The notes beneath the pieces are model-generated. The model was not told where the DNA came from and did not search any database. It worked only from the letters and a program-made list of their open reading frames with translations. Shown piece after piece: positions 1-7,768 of a DNA stretch of 64,000 bases. The stretch spans positions 48,970 through 112,969 of the forward strand of contig DATBHX010000071.1 in NCBI GenBank assembly GCA_036557225.1, read 5' to 3'. How positions within the stretch are numbered: position 1 is the first letter of the stretch; the number at the start of each line of letters is the position of its first letter. The translations under genes were made by a program, and so were the position numbers. Source of the DNA: Angelobacter sp036557225 (GTDB taxonomy: Bacteria > Acidobacteriota > Terriglobia > Terriglobales > Acidobacteriaceae).

Positions 1-144
1 TACCTGATCATCGTGCCGCTGCTGACGGTGGCCGCCGGGCTCATGCTGATCGTCATCGCCATGATGATCGGGTTGAATCTGATGATGCTGGCGCTATGGC
101 TGACGGCGATCCACTGGATTTTTGTGTGGTGGAACGGGCGGTGA
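1..144 (+). CDS. C-terminus of a membrane protein (partial)
   Basis: An open frame enters from the left edge and ends with TGA at 142-144. The 47 visible residues are almost wholly hydrophobic (LLTVAAGLMLIVIAMMIG, then LNLMMLALWLTAIHWIFVWW), giving one or two membrane-spanning segments and a short polar end (NGR). The family cannot be named from this fragment. The ending suggests an inner-membrane protein with a cytoplasmic C-terminus. Confidence 0.55.
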   Translation, partial: YLIIVPLLTVAAGLMLIVIAMMIGLNLMMLALWLTAIHWIFVWWNGR

Positions 145-295
145 GGAATGTCAAGGTCGCTATTAGATACCATCTGGATTTGTTGTTTGGCGCAAGGTCC
201 CTCAGGGCTACTCGCGTGCTGAAGAAAGCGCCCGCTCGCTTAACGCCCTTCGGGATGACGACGATTTAAGGTAAGAGCTCTCGTTTTAAAAGCGT
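145..295. other. Intergenic stretch without a gene
   Basis: The 150 bp between the membrane-protein stop and the convergent zinc-finger gene has no supported frame. It contains fragments such as ggtccctcagggcta and cccttcgggatga, which resemble the short repeat pieces found in other gaps of this window. No clear terminator is seen. Confidence 0.4.
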
Positions 296-568
296 TTACG
301 CCGCCAGATCGCCGGGCGAGAGCTCGTCGACATAGCACCAAACCCACGCTTCCCCCGGCTCGATGGAACGAATGAGCGGATGCTTGCTGCGATGAAAGTG
401 CTTGGTGGCGTGCTTGTTCTTGGATGAATCACAGCAGCCGACGTGGCCGCACTCCAGGCAGAGCCGCAGGTGGACCCAGGTGTCGCCCATCTTGACGCAT
501 TCTTCACACACATGCGTGTCCGTCTTGGTGATCTTGATTTGCTTCACGTGCGTGCAGCTTTCTGCCAT
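296..568 (-). CDS. UBP-type zinc finger protein
   Basis: This 90-residue protein is almost entirely one UBP-type (ubiquitin-hydrolase-like) zinc finger. It shows CEECVKMGDTWVHLRLCLECGHVGCCDSSKNKHATKHFHRSKHPLIRSIEPGE in order, with paired Cys and the closing His residues expected for the fold. The late W-x-W-C and the ending DELSPGDLAA are also visible. In eukaryotes this finger binds the ubiquitin C-terminus; bacterial stand-alone copies have no settled role. The start has an AGGAG ribosome site. It lies 9 bp downstream of the DUF5996 gene on the same strand, so the two are probably co-transcribed. Confidence 0.85.
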   Translation of the reverse strand: MAESCTHVKQIKITKTDTHVCEECVKMGDTWVHLRLCLECGHVGCCDSSKNKHATKHFHRSKHPLIRSIEPGEAWVWCYVDELSPGDLAA

Positions 569-577
569 GATTTCTCC

Positions 578-1582
578 TTATGCCGCTCCCGCAGCTGGTT
601 CCAGCGGACGTTCCAGGGCCTTGCGGTCCCACTTGCCAAGCGTCGCCCCGGCTTCATAGGTGCTCTGCAAAAAATCGAGCAGGGTCTGTGTCGGCGACGC
701 GGCAGTGCGCACCTGCTCATGCATCAGCAGGAATTCGCCCATCTGCTGGTTGTAAAACGCCGCACCGGGCTGGACCTGCTGTTTGGAGAAACCCTGCGGC
801 TCCGGCGCAGCGTAACAATAGAACGCTGCATCCTTCAGGTCGCCGCCACCGGGCCACCAGCCCGCGCTGATGACTTCGTGCGAGTACGCTTCCTGCATGA
901 TCTTACGCAGAACAGGATCAGGATCGTTGCGCGGCGGGGCCAGCCGGCCGGAAAAGCGCGTAACCGCCAGATCAAAGCTGCCCCAGAAGAAATGCACCGG
1001 GCTCGACTTGCCGACAAAGCGCGAGCGGAAGACCTTGAAGACGTCGTCAATCGAGACCAGGGCGCGCCAGAAGTTGCGGGCATATTCCTTGTCGTAAGAG
1101 GCGTGCACGTGGTCCTGGTCGAAGGCGATGGGATTGGCAATCTCCACCGGCATCTTCCAGATTTTTACGTCGATATCGAGGGCATGCAGCGCCGCCATCA
1201 ACTCGTGGTAGAAATCGGCCACGGAGCGCGGCGCGAGCGGAATGGTCCTGCTGGCGGGATCGCAAGTCTTGATCAGCAGCTGGTGCTCGAGAAAATCAAA
1301 CTCAATTTCAAAGACGCGCTCACCATACGGAATGACCGAGGTGGTCAGGCCGCGCGCGGTGACCTGGAGCGCCACGTTCCACCAGTGATTGACTTTGGGC
1401 GTGAGCGCCAGCCGCACCTTGCCGACGATCTGGGTCCACATGTGCAGGGTCTCGCGCGTGTCCTTCCAGGCATCGGGAGGTAGCGCGGGCCAACAGGTTG
1501 CAGAATCGGAAACAGCGGTGTGGCGAAGGTCAATGTGTGCGGACTTCTCAGTTTTCTCCAGCTTGTCAGTCTTTTGACTCAT
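578..1582 (-). CDS. DUF5996 family protein
   Basis: The 334-residue protein fits the DUF5996 family: WPALPPDAWKDTRETLHMWTQIVGK near the N-terminus, then HWWNVALQVTARGLTTS, and the later FFWGSFDLAVTRFSGR and ISAGWWPGG blocks. The biochemical function of the family is unknown. The ATG at 1582 is preferred to an upstream TTG at 1600 because GGAGC lies about 7 bp before it. There is no signal peptide or membrane segment, so it should be cytoplasmic. It leads a two-gene unit with the UBP finger downstream. Confidence 0.8.
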   Translation of the reverse strand: MSQKTDKLEKTEKSAHIDLRHTAVSDSATCWPALPPDAWKDTRETLHMWTQIVGKVRLALTPKVNHWWNVALQVTARGLTTSVIPYGERVFEIEFDFLEHQLLIKTCDPASRTIPLAPRSVADFYHELMAALHALDIDVKIWKMPVEIANPIAFDQDHVHASYDKEYARNFWRALVSIDDVFKVFRSRFVGKSSPVHFFWGSFDLAVTRFSGRLAPPRNDPDPVLRKIMQEAYSHEVISAGWWPGGGDLKDAAFYCYAAPEPQGFSKQQVQPGAAFYNQQMGEFLLMHEQVRTAASPTQTLLDFLQSTYEAGATLGKWDRKALERPLEPAAGAA

Positions 1583-1745
1583 GGGACCGCTCCAAAACAA
1601 ACAGTATAGTCATTGGATGCGGCCCAGACGAGCGGGGCAGGTCACTGTATCTCGCGCACCAGCCGATGCGTGGCCGCTAGCGCAGTGAGCTTGACATTGA
1701 AAACGAGCGCCGAAGACCAGCATCCGGAGTTCAAGCATCTGGAAT

Positions 1746-2981
1746 TCACTGGATCTCTCGAACTTCTTTTTGCAGCGCGCCCAGGCTTGTGATCAGCAGC
1801 ATCGCCGCTCCGGCGATCAGAAACATGAGTTTGAGATTCCAGGCGATCATCAAACCTGCAACCGCCAGCGATACAGGAGCCAGTCCGATGGCGGAGAGCA
1901 TGACCACGCTCATCACCCGTCCGCGGACCGAGGGATCAACGCGCTGTTGCAGCCAGGCAACGATCTGCACGTTGGACAGCGCGGCCGCTGCTGCCATCAG
2001 GGCCAACACGGCGGTGGAGTCCCATAGATGCGTTAGCATTCCCATGGCGCCGAGGCAGAAGCTGATCACGGCGCACACGGAAAGAATCAGCAGGCCACGG
2101 CGACGCATCTTCCAAACACCGGCAAGCAGCGCGCCCAGCAACCCGCCTACCGCCATTGAAGCCAGCAACAGCCCGAATGCAGTGGCGGATCCGAACCTGG
2201 TTTTGGCCAAATAGGGCAGGCCTACGCCGAGTGGCCCGCTCAGGCAGAAATTCAGCACCGCGACCAATAGAAGCAGGGTACGCAAAGGCACATCTTTCTG
2301 AACATAGGAGAAGCCGTCAAGGATCGATCGCCACATCGGTGGCCGCGCGGCTGAGGGCTGGGCCCGTGATGGGTCAGGCAGCCGCCACAACGCGGCGAGG
2401 ATGAACAGGAAACTGATGGCATCCAGAATGAACGCCCAGGCCGCGCCCAGAATCTTGACGACGATGCCCGCCGGCGCTGGACCAACAATGGTGGTCAGTT
2501 GCGCTGTGGTTTGAAACACCGAGTTGGCGGCCACCAGTTGCTCGCGCTGCAGCAATGAAGGCAGGAACGCAGAAAACGCCGGCATGGCGAAGGCATCGGC
2601 TACGCCAAACGCAAAGCCCAGAATGTAAAGCTCCCAGATGCGCAGATGATGAAACCAGAGCAGCGCGCCGATCGCCGCCACAAACAGAGTGCGTGCCGAA
2701 GCGGTGCCCATCAGGATTCTGCGCGGAGAAATCCGGTCCGTCAGCGCTCCGCCCAGCAGCATCAGCACCGCGCGTGGAATGGCCGCAGCCATCATGATGG
2801 TTCCCATGGCGACCGCTGAGCCGGTCTGCTGCAGTACCACCCAGGGCAGAGCCACCAGGTAGAACTGGTCGCCAAGGAGTGAGATGGCAGACCCGATCCA
2901 GAGCATGCGGAAATTGCGTTCGCGCAATGGATGCACAGGAGGAACGGGTGCGGGAGGAGTGGGTTGAATCGCGGCGGCCAT
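1746..2981 (-). CDS. MFS efflux transporter
   Basis: The 411-residue, roughly 12-helix major facilitator resembles the MFS_3/EntS-type exporters. It begins PLRERNFRMLWIGSAISLLGDQFYLVALPWVVLQQTGS, and the loop between helices 2 and 3 reads GGALTDRISPRRILMG. It probably exports drugs or other small molecules by proton antiport. It lies 17 bp downstream of a small gene and faces a TetR regulator across a perfect palindrome, the usual arrangement of a repressor-controlled efflux pump. The substrate cannot be told from sequence. Confidence 0.85.
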   Translation of the reverse strand: MAAAIQPTPPAPVPPVHPLRERNFRMLWIGSAISLLGDQFYLVALPWVVLQQTGSAVAMGTIMMAAAIPRAVLMLLGGALTDRISPRRILMGTASARTLFVAAIGALLWFHHLRIWELYILGFAFGVADAFAMPAFSAFLPSLLQREQLVAANSVFQTTAQLTTIVGPAPAGIVVKILGAAWAFILDAISFLFILAALWRLPDPSRAQPSAARPPMWRSILDGFSYVQKDVPLRTLLLLVAVLNFCLSGPLGVGLPYLAKTRFGSATAFGLLLASMAVGGLLGALLAGVWKMRRRGLLILSVCAVISFCLGAMGMLTHLWDSTAVLALMAAAAALSNVQIVAWLQQRVDPSVRGRVMSVVMLSAIGLAPVSLAVAGLMIAWNLKLMFLIAGAAMLLITSLGALQKEVREIQ

Positions 2982-2998
2982 AAAGTTCTCTCTTTCTT

Positions 2999-3307
2999 TC
3001 AGCGGAACAGTAATCCGATCATGCGGCGGTTGCAGACAAACTGAAGCTTGCGATGTTCGTGCGGCGATTGCCGAGCGTCATGCTCGTGCGGGGTCAGTGA
3101 GGGTGCTTCATTGGCCCCGGGATCGTCAAGCTCTGCGTGCGCCTGCCGGAGCCACGCCGCCAGATTCTTCACGGGACGTGGAGCGGCGGTGCTATGCAAC
3201 CTTACCCAACCGCGGCTGCTCCAGCCCCAGAAGCGAGTTTGACCTGGAGTTCGCAGGTAAAGCCCGGCGAAGGGCTTGAGCGGGGCATCATTTTGCGGCG
3301 TTTGCAA
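2999..3307 (-). CDS. Small hypothetical protein, first gene of the MFS operon
   Basis: A 102-residue protein with no recognised domain; it has several Trp residues (RFWGWSSRGWVRL) and a His/Glu-rich stretch (THE/PHEHD type). The start is TTG, chosen because AAGGAG sits 8 bp upstream and no later start is as well placed. It lies between the palindromic operator and the MFS gene and ends 17 bp before it, so it is probably transcribed with the transporter. Whether the protein is made is uncertain; it could be a leader frame. Confidence 0.5.
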   Translation of the reverse strand: MQTPQNDAPLKPFAGLYLRTPGQTRFWGWSSRGWVRLHSTAAPRPVKNLAAWLRQAHAELDDPGANEAPSLTPHEHDARQSPHEHRKLQFVCNRRMIGLLFR

Positions 3308-3354
3308 GATGGCGGCTCCTTTTGAACGGAGGCCCTTAGGGCCCCCGCGTTCAA

Positions 3355-3380
3355 ATGTAAATGTAAATTTACATTTACAT
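3355..3380. promoter_or_regulatory. 26-bp perfect palindrome, likely TetR operator
   Basis: The sequence is ATGTAAATGTAAA followed at once by its exact reverse complement, so all 26 positions are symmetric. It sits in the 100-bp gap between the divergent efflux and TetR genes. Its right half contains the -35 hexamer of the TetR promoter, so a bound repressor would block its own gene. The inner TGTAAATTTACA resembles known TetR-family operators. Confidence 0.85.
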
Positions 3381-3396
3381 ACTTGTCAAGTATTAT
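3368..3396 (+). promoter_or_regulatory. Sigma-70 type promoter of the TetR gene
   Basis: TTTACA at 3368-3373 and TATTAT at 3391-3396 are separated by exactly 17 bp. Transcription should begin near 3403, only a few bases before the ATG at 3408, so the messenger would be nearly leaderless. The -35 lies within the palindromic operator. Confidence 0.6.
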
Positions 3397-3407
3397 TTTA
3401 GAGAGCG

Positions 3408-4082
3408 ATGAAAAAAGAGAAGAAAGCAACGAAGAAAGGGTTGGCGCCCCAGCAGGAGCGCAGTCGTGAGTCGCTGCGAAAGCTGTTGAAGGCCGCCGCG
3501 GAAGTCTTAGGACAACACGGGGTGGAGGGAGCCACGATTCCGCGCATCGCGCAGCATGCCGGGCTTACGCCGGGCGCAGTCTATCGCCGTTTTCATGACA
3601 AGGAGGCGCTGCTGGAAGAGGTGATCCTGGGCATTCTGGAGCGCCAGGACGAGCGTATGAAAACCGGAATCACGCCGGAGAAGGCGGCGCAGATTCCTCT
3701 CCCGGTCTTTGCTGAGCAAGTGGTTGGCGGCATGGTGGTCGTGTATCGCGCGAACGCGGCGCTGCTGCGCGCCATGCGCACGTTTGCGCAGAGCCGTCAG
3801 TTAACACCATTCCACAGGAAGATCAGCAAAATCGAGGCCAGATCGTTTGATCGTGCGATCGAACTCTTTCTCGCCCATCGAAAAGAGATCAGGCACCCTG
3901 ATCCGCGGACCGCCATCACTCTTGGCATTATGTTCATTTCCAGCATGCTCTATGAGTGGCTGGTCATGCCACTCGATGTCAGCGAATGGAAGCAGTTCTT
4001 GCCCAAGGACGACCAGATACTCAAGCGAGAGTTGACCCGCGCTTTTTTGAGCTATCTGGGAGTCGAGCAGAAGGACGATTAG
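3408..4082 (+). CDS. TetR/AcrR family repressor
   Basis: A 224-residue regulator. A basic N-terminal tail (KKEKKATKKG) precedes the TetR DNA-binding domain, with the helix-turn-helix IPRIAQHAGLTPGAVYRRFHDKEALL at about residues 47-72. The C-terminal part is an all-helical ligand-binding domain without a recognisable ligand signature. It diverges from the small gene and MFS gene and probably represses both and itself through the 26-bp palindrome. The ligand is likely a substrate of the pump. Confidence 0.9.
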   Translation: MKKEKKATKKGLAPQQERSRESLRKLLKAAAEVLGQHGVEGATIPRIAQHAGLTPGAVYRRFHDKEALLEEVILGILERQDERMKTGITPEKAAQIPLPVFAEQVVGGMVVVYRANAALLRAMRTFAQSRQLTPFHRKISKIEARSFDRAIELFLAHRKEIRHPDPRTAITLGIMFISSMLYEWLVMPLDVSEWKQFLPKDDQILKRELTRAFLSYLGVEQKDD

Positions 4083-4176
4083 GCGCTGATACAATAGAAA
4101 CCAGCCCGCACGCATCAAAAGAAAGCGTGCGCCGTAAGTCCCGTCATCCATTTTCATGTAGGACTGCCTTTGATCT

Positions 4177-5538
4177 ATGTTTGAAAATCTTCAGGAAAAG
4201 CTGCAGCGAGCATTCAAGAACCTGCGCGGACAGGGCACGCTCACCGGGGAAAACATCCAGGAAGCGCTCAAAGAAATTCGCATGGCGCTACTGGAGGCCG
4301 ATGTCAATTTCAAGGTGGTCAAGATCTTTATTGATCGCGTATCCGCGAAGGCCGTTGGAACCGAGGTGATGACGGCGCTTTCACCGGCGCAGCAGGTGGT
4401 GAAGATCGTCCATGACGAACTGGTGGAGATTCTCGGCAAAGACACAGCCAAACTGAAGTTTGCGTCGCAGCCACCGTCGGTTGTTTTAATGGCAGGCCTG
4501 CAGGGCTCGGGAAAAACCACTACCTCGGGCAAGCTGGCGCAATGGCTCAAGAAGGGCGGGCATCGTCCGATGCTGGTTTCGGTGGACGTGTATCGTCCCG
4601 CCGCGCGGCAGCAGCTGAAAGTTGTGGCTGAGGCGATCAAGGCCCATCTCTACGAAGGCAAGGTGGAGCACGCCGATACGCCCACGGTCGAACGCCTGGC
4701 CAAAGAAGCGCGCAAAGAGGCGATGAACAACGGCTGCAACTTCCTGATCGTCGATACCGCCGGACGCCTGCACATCGATGACGAGCTGATGGCGGAGATG
4801 CAGTCGCTCAAAAAGATCCTGAACCCGCAGGAAATCCTGTTTGTGGCCGACGCCATGACCGGCCAGGATGCGGTTCGCTCGGCAGAGGAATTTCACAATA
4901 AGCTTTCCATCACCGGCGTGGTGCTGACCAAGATGGATGGCGACGCCCGCGGCGGCGCCGCGCTGTCGATCCGCCAGGTGACGGGCCAGCCGATCAAGTT
5001 CATCGGCGTGGGCGAAAAGTATGACGCCCTGGAGCCGTTCCATCCCGATCGTATCGTCGGGCGCATTCTGGGCATGGGCGACGTGATGACGCTGATCGAA
5101 AAGGCGCAGGAGACGGTGGACCAGAAAAAGGCGCAGGAGTTCGCGGAGAAAGCGCTGGGCGGGGAAGGCTTCTCACTGGAAGATTTTCGCGACCAGCTGC
5201 GACAGGTGAAGAAGCTGGGCTCCATGCAGAGCATCATCAAGATGCTGCCGAGCATCGGACCGTTCGCCAACATGCAGAAAGCGGCCGACAGCGTGGATGA
5301 AAGCCAGCTCACACGGGTGGAAGCCATCATCAACTCCATGACGCCGAAAGAGCGCAATCATCATGAGCTGATCAACGGCAGCCGGCGCAAGCGCATTGCC
5401 CGGGGTTCGGGAACCAGCGTGCAGGAAGTGAACCAGCTACTGCGCCAGTACGCGCAGATGCGCAAGATGTTCAAAGACATGGGCAAGGCCAGCTTCGGAC
5501 GAAAACTGGCAGGGATGAAGCTGCCGGGAATGCGATAA
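4177..5538 (+). CDS. ffh: Signal recognition particle protein Ffh
   Basis: This is the GTPase of the signal recognition particle, which binds signal sequences at the ribosome and delivers them to FtsY. At 453 residues it has the normal length. The N domain is residues 1-90. The G domain has the P-loop GLQGSGKT at 107-114, then DVYRPAARQQL, DTAGRLHID and TKMDGDARGG. The methionine-rich M domain follows and includes SRRKRIARGSG, the 4.5S RNA-binding region. The gene stands alone; the 98 bp after it form a large inverted repeat. Confidence 0.98.
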   Translation: MFENLQEKLQRAFKNLRGQGTLTGENIQEALKEIRMALLEADVNFKVVKIFIDRVSAKAVGTEVMTALSPAQQVVKIVHDELVEILGKDTAKLKFASQPPSVVLMAGLQGSGKTTTSGKLAQWLKKGGHRPMLVSVDVYRPAARQQLKVVAEAIKAHLYEGKVEHADTPTVERLAKEARKEAMNNGCNFLIVDTAGRLHIDDELMAEMQSLKKILNPQEILFVADAMTGQDAVRSAEEFHNKLSITGVVLTKMDGDARGGAALSIRQVTGQPIKFIGVGEKYDALEPFHPDRIVGRILGMGDVMTLIEKAQETVDQKKAQEFAEKALGGEGFSLEDFRDQLRQVKKLGSMQSIIKMLPSIGPFANMQKAADSVDESQLTRVEAIINSMTPKERNHHELINGSRRKRIARGSGTSVQEVNQLLRQYAQMRKMFKDMGKASFGRKLAGMKLPGMR

Positions 5539-5636
5539 AAATTGGTAAATGGGTAAATTGGTAATCGAGTAAATTGGAGAGCAGCCTGGTTTGGACTTTC
5601 ATTTACCCATTTACCAAATTACCCATTTACCAATTT
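5539..5636. repeat. Inverted repeat of TTGGTAAAT-type units
   Basis: The arms 5539-5564 and 5611-5636 are reverse complements at 25 of 26 positions. Each arm is itself built of short units (ATTGGTAA, ATGGGTAA). The left arm begins on the base after the ffh stop, and the right arm ends just before the likely GTG start of the next gene. The 46-nt loop makes it a possible hairpin or terminator, but there is no U-tract. Confidence 0.75.
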
Positions 5637-5638
5637 CC

Positions 5639-6277
5639 GTGTCGTTAGCCCAACAACTCGACGATCTCACCACCAAACTGCGCTCGCTGGTTCCCGCAGA
5701 GCGGCTCGCTACGATCGATCATGCGGCGGAAGAACGGACGAGTTCCGGACTGGCGAATCACGCTCTGAAAGCCGGTGATCGCGCTCCAGGCTTTGAACTG
5801 CCTGACGGCGACGGCATGATGTGGCGATCAGAAGAATTGCTGCAGTCTGGTCCGCTGGCGATCGTCTTCTATCGGGGACGCTGGTGCGCCTACTGCAATA
5901 CGCAGCTGGCGGCGCTGAAGGAAGTCCACGGTCAGATTGCGGCGGCAGGCGCGTCGATCGTTGCCATTTCGCCACAGACGCAAAAGCACTCGTACATGAC
6001 GCGGGACATGCATAAGCTGCGCTTTCCCGTGCTCAGCGATCAGGGGAATCACGTGGCGCGGAGTTTTGGGCTCGTATATCGCGTATCGTCCGAGTTGCAG
6101 GCGATGTATGAAGGCATCTTCACCAAACTTCCGGGCTATAACGGCGACCAAAGCTGGGAATTGCCGCTGGCGGCGACATATATCGTTCGTCCTGACGGGG
6201 TGATTTCGTGGGCGCGAGTGGATGCAGACTGGCGGAAGCGGCCGGAGCCAGAAGAGATTTTGAGAGTGCTAGGTTAG
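5639..6277 (+). CDS. Peroxiredoxin-like (AhpC/TSA fold) protein
   Basis: A thioredoxin-fold protein of the peroxiredoxin-like group. It has PGFELPDGDG, then the active-site segment FYRGRWCAYCNTQL (C-x2-C, as in thioredoxin), AISPQTQKHS and the cis-Pro region ELPLAATYIVRPDG. It probably reduces peroxides or disulfides in the cytoplasm. The frame is open back to a TTG at 5591, but those 16 extra residues would be encoded by the inverted repeat. GTG at 5639 is therefore chosen, giving 212 residues, though no good ribosome site is seen. Confidence 0.82.
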   Translation: MSLAQQLDDLTTKLRSLVPAERLATIDHAAEERTSSGLANHALKAGDRAPGFELPDGDGMMWRSEELLQSGPLAIVFYRGRWCAYCNTQLAALKEVHGQIAAAGASIVAISPQTQKHSYMTRDMHKLRFPVLSDQGNHVARSFGLVYRVSSELQAMYEGIFTKLPGYNGDQSWELPLAATYIVRPDGVISWARVDADWRKRPEPEEILRVLG

Positions 6278-6302
6278 CCCGTTCCCATCGTGGCGCGTAC
6301 GG

Positions 6303-6330
6303 AAAAAAGCGGAGGTTATGCGACCTCCGC
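6303..6330 (-). terminator. Rho-independent terminator of the DinB cluster
   Basis: On the minus strand an 8-bp stem GCGGAGGT/ACCTCCGC with a 6-nt loop (6309-6330) is followed by six T residues (6303-6308). It lies about 60 bp past the stop of the last DinB gene and in the gap to the convergent peroxiredoxin gene. Confidence 0.8.
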
Positions 6331-6342
6331 TCTCACATAGTC

Positions 6343-6392
6343 ATAGGGTTCCCTCTCCCGCTTCGCGGGATCGGGATTTCAGAAAAACCTAC
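6343..6392 (-). repeat. REP-like repeat, copy overlapping a DinB stop codon
   Basis: Read on the minus strand the element starts at the TAG stop of the DinB gene, continues GGTTTTTCTGAAATCC and then forms the hairpin CCCGCGAAGCGGG before GAGAGGGAACCCTAT. A second copy, nearly identical over 50 bp, occurs at 47281-47331, where it likewise begins at the TAG stop of korB. The core hairpin recurs alone near 31527 and, altered, near 60951. Confidence 0.85.
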
Positions 6393-7021
6393 TGCTGCGG
6401 CCGGCTGGCAGGAGGCACAACGCCATTCATGCGCAGGTATTCCACCATCTGGCCGTATTCATCGGCGGCGTGGATGACAGCTCCGGTAACGATCATCAAC
6501 CTTGGCTGGTTGCCGCGGAACGATGGAAGCTGGTCCATCGCGTTTTCCGGTGTAAGGGTCTTGGCAGCGCGATGTCCGACGGCGAACGAGTCCTTCAGAA
6601 ACTGAATGATCTCCGCTTTCGTCTTGAGTTCATCGGGGCCGTTGGAGCCCTTGATGTTCTCGGGCAGCTTTTCTCCGGTCACTCTGCTCCAGAAGAAGAA
6701 ATTGGCTGCGCCGGTGTGCTTCAGCAATGTGGCAAACGTGCGCACGTCCTTATAGGCTGCGCCGGGAATGTTCAGCGAGGCCGGTGTGAAGTTGTATTTA
6801 TCTTCCGGCATGGCCTCTGCCACATCGAGAAGATTTTTTTCATACTGGCTCACCTGTCGGTCAGCCATCGCCGAAAGCGACGTTATAGGTGGCGGCGCGG
6901 CTTGCGCCTGGGGCGCGGACGGCGTTGCCGGTGTTCCGGTGGGCGCTGCACCGCCCTGAGCATAGGCTCCGACAGCAAAAGACATTACAGCCAAGAGGCA
7001 CAACGCTCGCACAAGTTTCAT
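6389..7021 (-). CDS. Exported DinB-like protein, copy 1
   Basis: A 210-residue protein with signal peptide (MKLVRALCLLAVMSFAVGAYAQ) and a low-complexity Ala/Pro linker, then a DinB-type four-helix domain. Shared family features are FATLLKHTGAANFFFW, LKDSFAVGHRAAKTL and the final YGQMVEYLRMNGVVPPASR. DinB proteins are metal-binding, often thiol-transferase-like; exported acidobacterial forms have no known substrate. The start at 7021 has GAGGAGG 8 bp upstream. Its last metal-site motif is HAADEYGQ, with Glu where the two neighbouring copies have His. Confidence 0.85.
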   Translation of the reverse strand: MKLVRALCLLAVMSFAVGAYAQGGAAPTGTPATPSAPQAQAAPPPITSLSAMADRQVSQYEKNLLDVAEAMPEDKYNFTPASLNIPGAAYKDVRTFATLLKHTGAANFFFWSRVTGEKLPENIKGSNGPDELKTKAEIIQFLKDSFAVGHRAAKTLTPENAMDQLPSFRGNQPRLMIVTGAVIHAADEYGQMVEYLRMNGVVPPASRPQQ

Positions 7022-7147
7022 TGTGAAACCCTCCTCAAAAAGTTTTGTTCTCAAGCGACCGAGAACCATATCATGCGCGTTAGATCGAGCGCCACAGCGA
7101 TCGGTCGCATTTTTTCAGGAATAGCATGGGCGTCGGCCCTCACGCTC

Positions 7148-7732
7148 TTATTGTTGGCGGCTTGCCGGCGGGACAATGCCGTTCATGCGCAGGTATTCCA
7201 CCATCTGCCCGTAGTGATCAAATGCGTGGCCGATCGCAAAAGTGACAGCATAGATTTTTGTCCACTGTCCTTTACCGGAGGGACGGGGGACCTGGCCGAG
7301 AGCATTTTCCACCGTCAGCAATTGTGCGGCTTTGTGTCCGACGGCGAATGAATCTTTCAAATACTTAATGATCTCAGCTTTGCTTTTGAGAGAAGCTGGT
7401 CCATTGGTATCGGTGGATGCGATGGGTGATTTGTCGCCGGTGACCGCGCCCCAGAGGATGTAATTGCTGGCGGCAACGTGCCTCACCTCTTCGGCGAATG
7501 TCTTCACACCCTTGTAATCACTCCCGGCGATGTTGAGGCCGCCGGGAGTGAAATTGAATTTGTCATCGGGCATGGCCTCAGCAGCGCTGACAAATTCTTT
7601 TTCCAATGTGCTTAGCTGGCCATCAATTTCCGCAGCCAGAGTCGGCGCCGCAGGCTTCGTAGCGGCCTGTGCCCAGACGCCAACCGAGAAAAACAGCGCG
7701 GAACACACGCAGAGTGTTCTCAGGTAGTTCAT
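7148..7732 (-). CDS. Exported DinB-like protein, copy 2
   Basis: A 194-residue paralogue of its neighbours with signal peptide MNYLRTLCVCSALFFSVGVWAQ. The domain keeps FAEEVRHVAASNYILW, LKDSFAVGHKAAQ and the C-terminal HAFDHYGQMVEYLRMNGIVPPASR, so all putative His ligands are present. The start is supported by AGGAG. It is the middle of three tandem genes, about 125 bp from copy 1 and 36 bp from copy 3, and is closest to copy 3. Confidence 0.85.
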   Translation of the reverse strand: MNYLRTLCVCSALFFSVGVWAQAATKPAAPTLAAEIDGQLSTLEKEFVSAAEAMPDDKFNFTPGGLNIAGSDYKGVKTFAEEVRHVAASNYILWGAVTGDKSPIASTDTNGPASLKSKAEIIKYLKDSFAVGHKAAQLLTVENALGQVPRPSGKGQWTKIYAVTFAIGHAFDHYGQMVEYLRMNGIVPPASRQQ

Positions 7733-7768
7733 GGGTTCTCCTAATCACTCTCCATCTCTGGGCCAAGC

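Noticed and set aside
443..1483. 346-residue plus-strand frame
   Set aside because: It is opposite the DUF5996 gene, which has family motifs and a ribosome site. The plus-strand product is Arg/His-rich without a domain.
5591..5638. N-terminal extension of the peroxiredoxin-like protein
   Set aside because: The extra residues are encoded by the inverted repeat; homologous sequence starts after GTG at 5639.
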